From Terfezia claveryi (lineage: Eukaryota > Ascomycota > Pezizomycetes > Pezizales > Pezizaceae), in NCBI GenBank assembly GCA_015179025.1, contig WHUX01000018.1, positions 372,001-436,000 on the forward strand: a stretch of 64,000 nucleotides of DNA. The letters are read 5' to 3'. The translations under genes and the position numbers were made by a program. Within the stretch, counting starts at the first letter, position 1. Each line of letters starts with the position of its first letter. This document shows positions 60,201-64,000 of this stretch, piece after piece. The notes beneath the pieces are model-generated. The model searched no databases and was not told the DNA's origin. It saw nothing but the letters and a program-made list of their open reading frames with translations.

Positions 60201-62493
60201 GGGGATGGAGGGGATGGAAGCATAAACGTATACAAGTCTTCAGATAATCAGAGCTCGGATGGGAACTCCCACTAACTCGGAGCGGATCCCACAAGACTTC
60301 ACACCTATATATTTGGTTTATATATACTTGCACTTGCCAGCCGGAGCTGTGGACGCAATCCTCTTGAGGAGACAAGGCGACGCAAGATTGACTGATTTAG
60401 CCAAACAAAGTCTCCTGTTCTAACATCCGAAACCGATCATATGATCATGGCCTATATTAGCAATAAGGAAGAGGTTGGCTAATATATCATGACCTTTTTC
60501 TTGAAAGATTAGCACATAAACGAGGATAACCACCCTAGGGTGAATTCTTGGGATTCAGACCCTAGAACTCCTCGCTTATAGGCCCACACTTACATGTCTT
60601 TTGTGATGCCAGTCCAAGCAACGCGATTCCTGCTGCCTCTTCTGTCTGATACACCGATGTCCACCTACCCAATAGTATTACGAGGCAGTAGGGTCATTTA
60701 AGTCTCAGCGAATCAGCCTCATGATTATAAGCGCTTAGACCCCATTCAATAGCCACCACATACCAAAGTCTTGACGCGTAATTTAAGAATTGTGGTTTGG
60801 CACTTGTGGATATGCGGGCCGCTCCGTACCGGCAGCCACAGTCAAAATCCACACTCCCCGATCGCAATTATAGGATTTTGCTGTAACTAAATTCCAATTA
60901 AAGCATGAGACCCCATGACCTACTTTATGTTACAGTAATGTACTGGACTCATGGACCTCCTTGTCATCGATATCACTAATCATCCTCCTTTTGGAATTCT
61001 CACGGCAGCTTCGGACTGTACTTCGATGGTCATCCCCCCACCATGGCTACACATCAAGTAGCTCTAGAGACCTTTTATCGAGCCATATAACTTTCCACAC
61101 TCTTAAACTTTAGAACTTTTATTCCGTGCTTTTCGAATTCCCCTATATTTTCTCATAATCAGTAGTTGCCGAAGTTTGGATGAGATTTTTCACCGCGCAA
61201 TTTGAGGCGTGGGGGTCCGCTAGATTTTGTATGTTCGGCAATGAGATCAAACGTCGTGCCCTAAATCTAAAGGTACCAAAGTTAAGTATCCCCGTGTAAT
61301 GCCACGTTGCCGATAGTCATTCAACCGGAACCGGGGTTTCATTGGTACCATGGCCCATATGACCCTGCCTGTGGGGAACATCTCCAAATCTGGGGAAATT
61401 ACACTTATGTTGTACAACCTCACGCATGCGTTGCCAGCTTGTCCGCGATAGAGCCGCCCCCACAAATTACCGGCATCTCTGCAGAACCTGGGAATGGATA
61501 TACGTTAATTGCTCCTTTGGTAGCAATGATTTAAAAGTGGGTCATCCAATGTCTATTGACATTCCTGGTTTGTAGACTGTATGTATGGATGCAAACAATT
61601 TATATGCCTAAACGAGAATAATAGGGCGCATAGCAAGCAAGATCCTTGAATCACTCCATGTTTATACATAATATATAGACATGGATTCTCCCAGCTTGCT
61701 GCACGAAATTTCGTTAGAGGTTGAGTTGTGGTCAAAATCACGTATTTGCCATGTCTAGATATCGTCAAGACACCCTAACAGCAGCTTCTCCTGCGAGTAA
61801 TGACTTCATAGTGTTGGGTCATTGGAATACTTGCGTTCTTCATATGCGGCTAAGGATACCTTCGCTTCCGGCAATCATGTCGGCAACTACAAATAGTATG
61901 AACAGGATTACCTTTATACAATCTTGCCCAATGTACCTCGGCGTCAATAGCCATAATCCAGGGGTCAGGGGTCTTGTAAGGAAGTCACGTTTGCACTCAA
62001 TTGCGGGATGCCATATTGGGTAATACTTAAACCGTTCGTAGCTAGACAAGATACAACCAGTGAAGATGGCTTTGTTTCTATGAGTATCCTAAATCCCTTA
62101 TAAGGAAGTCCTGCAGCCCCTGTCAACAGGTGTATCAAGAGGTTATATGTTATCCATCATCGTGTGCGTGTGTTACAGTGCTCTTCTTATTAGTAGTACA
62201 GCATACAGGTATCGAAGTCAGTATCAACGTACTACCAAGAAGTCCCAATATATATTCTTAAAGGGCAACATCTCCCTGTACGACAGCGAAGCATGCTCTA
62301 GAATCGTATATAGCCGCCATCCCACAAAGACACCTAATGTATGAATAGCACCTTCATACTGTACCCAGCAGTTTGCATTGAAGCTATACAGATTTCAGGA
62401 AAAAATCTGCTGCATCTTGAATGCATTTATGGAGGAGTTACCAGATACTGTATTGATAAGAGTTTACTTAGTTTGTGGCATGTACGACATCCT
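54203..62493. other. Long gene-free stretch (~8.3 kb)
   Basis: No recognisable gene, tRNA, rRNA or complete transposon. A protein-like but ATG-less 60-odd-codon frame at about 57112-57318 (+) is the best coding candidate and is unassigned. A duplicated ACGTACAGTAACT motif occurs at about 55687-55715. Around 59580-59800 weak inverted similarity (TTTATGCCTT and its complement) hints at an old MITE. Confidence 0.5.
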
Positions 62494-62878
62494 TCACCTG
62501 TTAGCCACCAGCCACACTCCAGACAAGGGCTTAACCTGGTAGTGGAAATTGGACATGCCTAGATGCAGACTGAATCCATAGAACACAGCTTCCCTGCTCA
62601 AGTGGATTTCGGCATTGATATTATCTCTGGCCCCGCACAGAAAACCTACCCTAATGAACATTCATGGGATGGGGATTCAACAACCGAACTGTCCTTGCAA
62701 TGTATTTATTGACGTCGACATGCATGTGTAATATAACTATAGCACCATACTCACTCGGTGGGAGACATGCGTTAGTGCCAGCCAGCGGTAATATGTTGAC
62801 CGAATATTGGCACTGAGTGGACGACAATGTGATACAATAGGCCAGAAACAATAGCCAGGATGAGGTCATTAAAACCAT
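62494..62878 (-). CDS. Candidate small secreted protein, two exons (~91 aa)
   Basis: The ATG at 62876-62878 (AAGATGG context) begins a typical signal peptide (MVLMTSSWLLFLAYCITLSS) with likely cleavage near STQC-QYS. Exon 1 (62878-62755) ends at a strong donor GTGAGTATGG. A 109-nt intron (62646-62754, acceptor GGTAG) restores frame into exon 2 (62645-62494), which encodes a protein-like stretch (FLCGARDNINAEIHLSREAV, then FYGFSLHLGMSNFHYQV) to a TGA. The spliced length is divisible by three. The mature part is about 68 residues with two or three Cys. An F-x-C near the start of exon 2 recalls the Y/F/W-x-C of some secreted fungal RNase-like proteins, but I do not assign a family. An in-frame ATG at 62896 would lengthen the N-terminus. 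The gene is supported only by structure, not by clear homology. Confidence 0.4.
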
Positions 62879-64000
62879 CTTGGGCTGCGCGTCCATGGGC
62901 ACTCATTATAATATGAAGTATATGACGTACCGCCCGTGCTTTTTGTGATCGTGGCTCCATGTAATAGGTTTCAATATACCTAAAGTATGGAATTGCTTCT
63001 GGGATTTTCGGCTGAGAATAAGTACTAAATTTCCAACTTTATGATAATTCCGTACGGGTTTCTTACTTAGATCACAACAGCATGAACAGTCATCTCTGCC
63101 GGTCCCAGTTTTGTATACATTACCCCTTGTATCTATTTGTCTGACCCCCACCCATTTATATCCGACGGATTCGGGAGGTTGTATTAACTTACTCGCATCG
63201 AGCCACTGGCCTAGTGAATGAAAATGGCCCTGCATTAACCTATTCTACTTCACACTTCAAAAATTGTTCGACTGACCAGGAATCTCAGACACTTTTCAGA
63301 GTAACTTGGGAAATAGTACTCTGTTCTGATGGAACCCAAAGAGTTCCTAGTGCCCATTGCGGCAAGCTGATCAGAACAGTCACGAATATAAATATCTCAA
63401 AAGTAACCCAGCTCAGTTTCTGGCCAAGGACCACCCGTGCAGATTATTATGCAGCATAGATACGTCTAAGCTGCATGCCCATATCATTCCAAATACACCA
63501 CAAAGCTGAGAATAACAACTCGTATTCGCGTCATATACTATTTAGAGATGGCATGCACACTATCTTAACTTTTACAGTTATTAACCCCCACATCTGGTGC
63601 CGTTGTGACTTGCAACTCCACATACCCCAGATATTTTTTCGAATTTGAGCATGTGTTTGATTAGTTACGATTGATCTAGACCCCTATATTTCGTATATTA
63701 TTACGCTAAAGGGCACTATATACAATACATGCGCGTAAATCTATACATATGTATATATTGCTAGGACTTATCGAACAGCAATCATACGTATACCACAGCT
63801 AGGAGTTTCGCATACGCGCATATGACCAGATAGGGCCAAATAGAGTACATATATCATTTAAAACTTCTCAGCGCACACTGTTATTACCTTCCCACTGCTT
63901 GCGCTTGTGGTGCGGGGACGGAAAATTTTTCAAGGGCCATTGGGATACCTGAATCTGCAAGATTCTTACTTTAAGTACATAGTCCTTCTATACCTGCGCC
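62879..64000. other. Gene-free window end
   Basis: This holds the likely promoter side of the secreted-protein candidate. No other supported feature. Confidence 0.4.

Noticed and set aside
1..64000. tRNA, 5S rRNA or CRISPR-like arrays
   Set aside because: I found no B-box/cloverleaf combination, no 5S core and no evenly spaced repeat array.

Overview
The window looks like nuclear DNA of a filamentous ascomycete (Pezizomycotina). The evidence is short GT-AG introns (47-146 nt by my reading), a btgC-type GH17 glucanase, an FCY2/fcyB-type NCS1 permease, a DUF8035 protein, a giant DUF6606/DUF3638/DUF3645 protein and a fungal IRG-type GTPase relic. Only about five intact genes in 64 kb, many decayed gene copies and long inverted-repeat elements suggest a gene-poor, transposon-inflated genome such as a truffle-like Pezizales. 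That placement is inference.

Layout. 1-4354: element bounded by ~298-bp inverted repeats and carrying minus-strand Gag, zinc-knuckle and protease-like relics. 4869-5505: short inverted-repeat transposon with a nested shorter derivative. 5864-10455 (-): large disordered protein in two exons. 10.5-21.8 kb: no intact gene, but decayed copies of a PLC-like phosphodiesterase, a PD-(D/E)XK-like accessory protein and a repeat-containing coiled-coil protein, plus a 137-bp MITE and a hairpin element. 22028-24607 (+): DUF8035 protein. 26447-28264: long-TIR foldback element. 30694-33381 (-): membrane-anchored GH17 glucanase. 36296-37568 (+): broken IRG GTPase. 40288-50136 (-): six-exon giant P-loop protein. 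52560-54202 (-): NCS1 nucleobase permease whose last exon I recovered by splicing. 54.2-64 kb: nearly empty, with one candidate small secreted protein gene at 62494-62878 (-).

The intact genes are housekeeping or cell-surface functions (wall glucan remodelling, nucleobase uptake, a giant conserved protein of unknown activity) and do not form a pathway or cluster. The accessory layer is more unusual: four multicopy-type accessory genes are each broken by small indels, while neighbouring large genes stay open. This argues for real pseudogenisation rather than poor sequence quality. The most unusual structures are the Gag-bearing element with inverted rather than direct terminal repeats, the long foldback element whose arms differ mainly by transitions, and the small secreted protein candidate.
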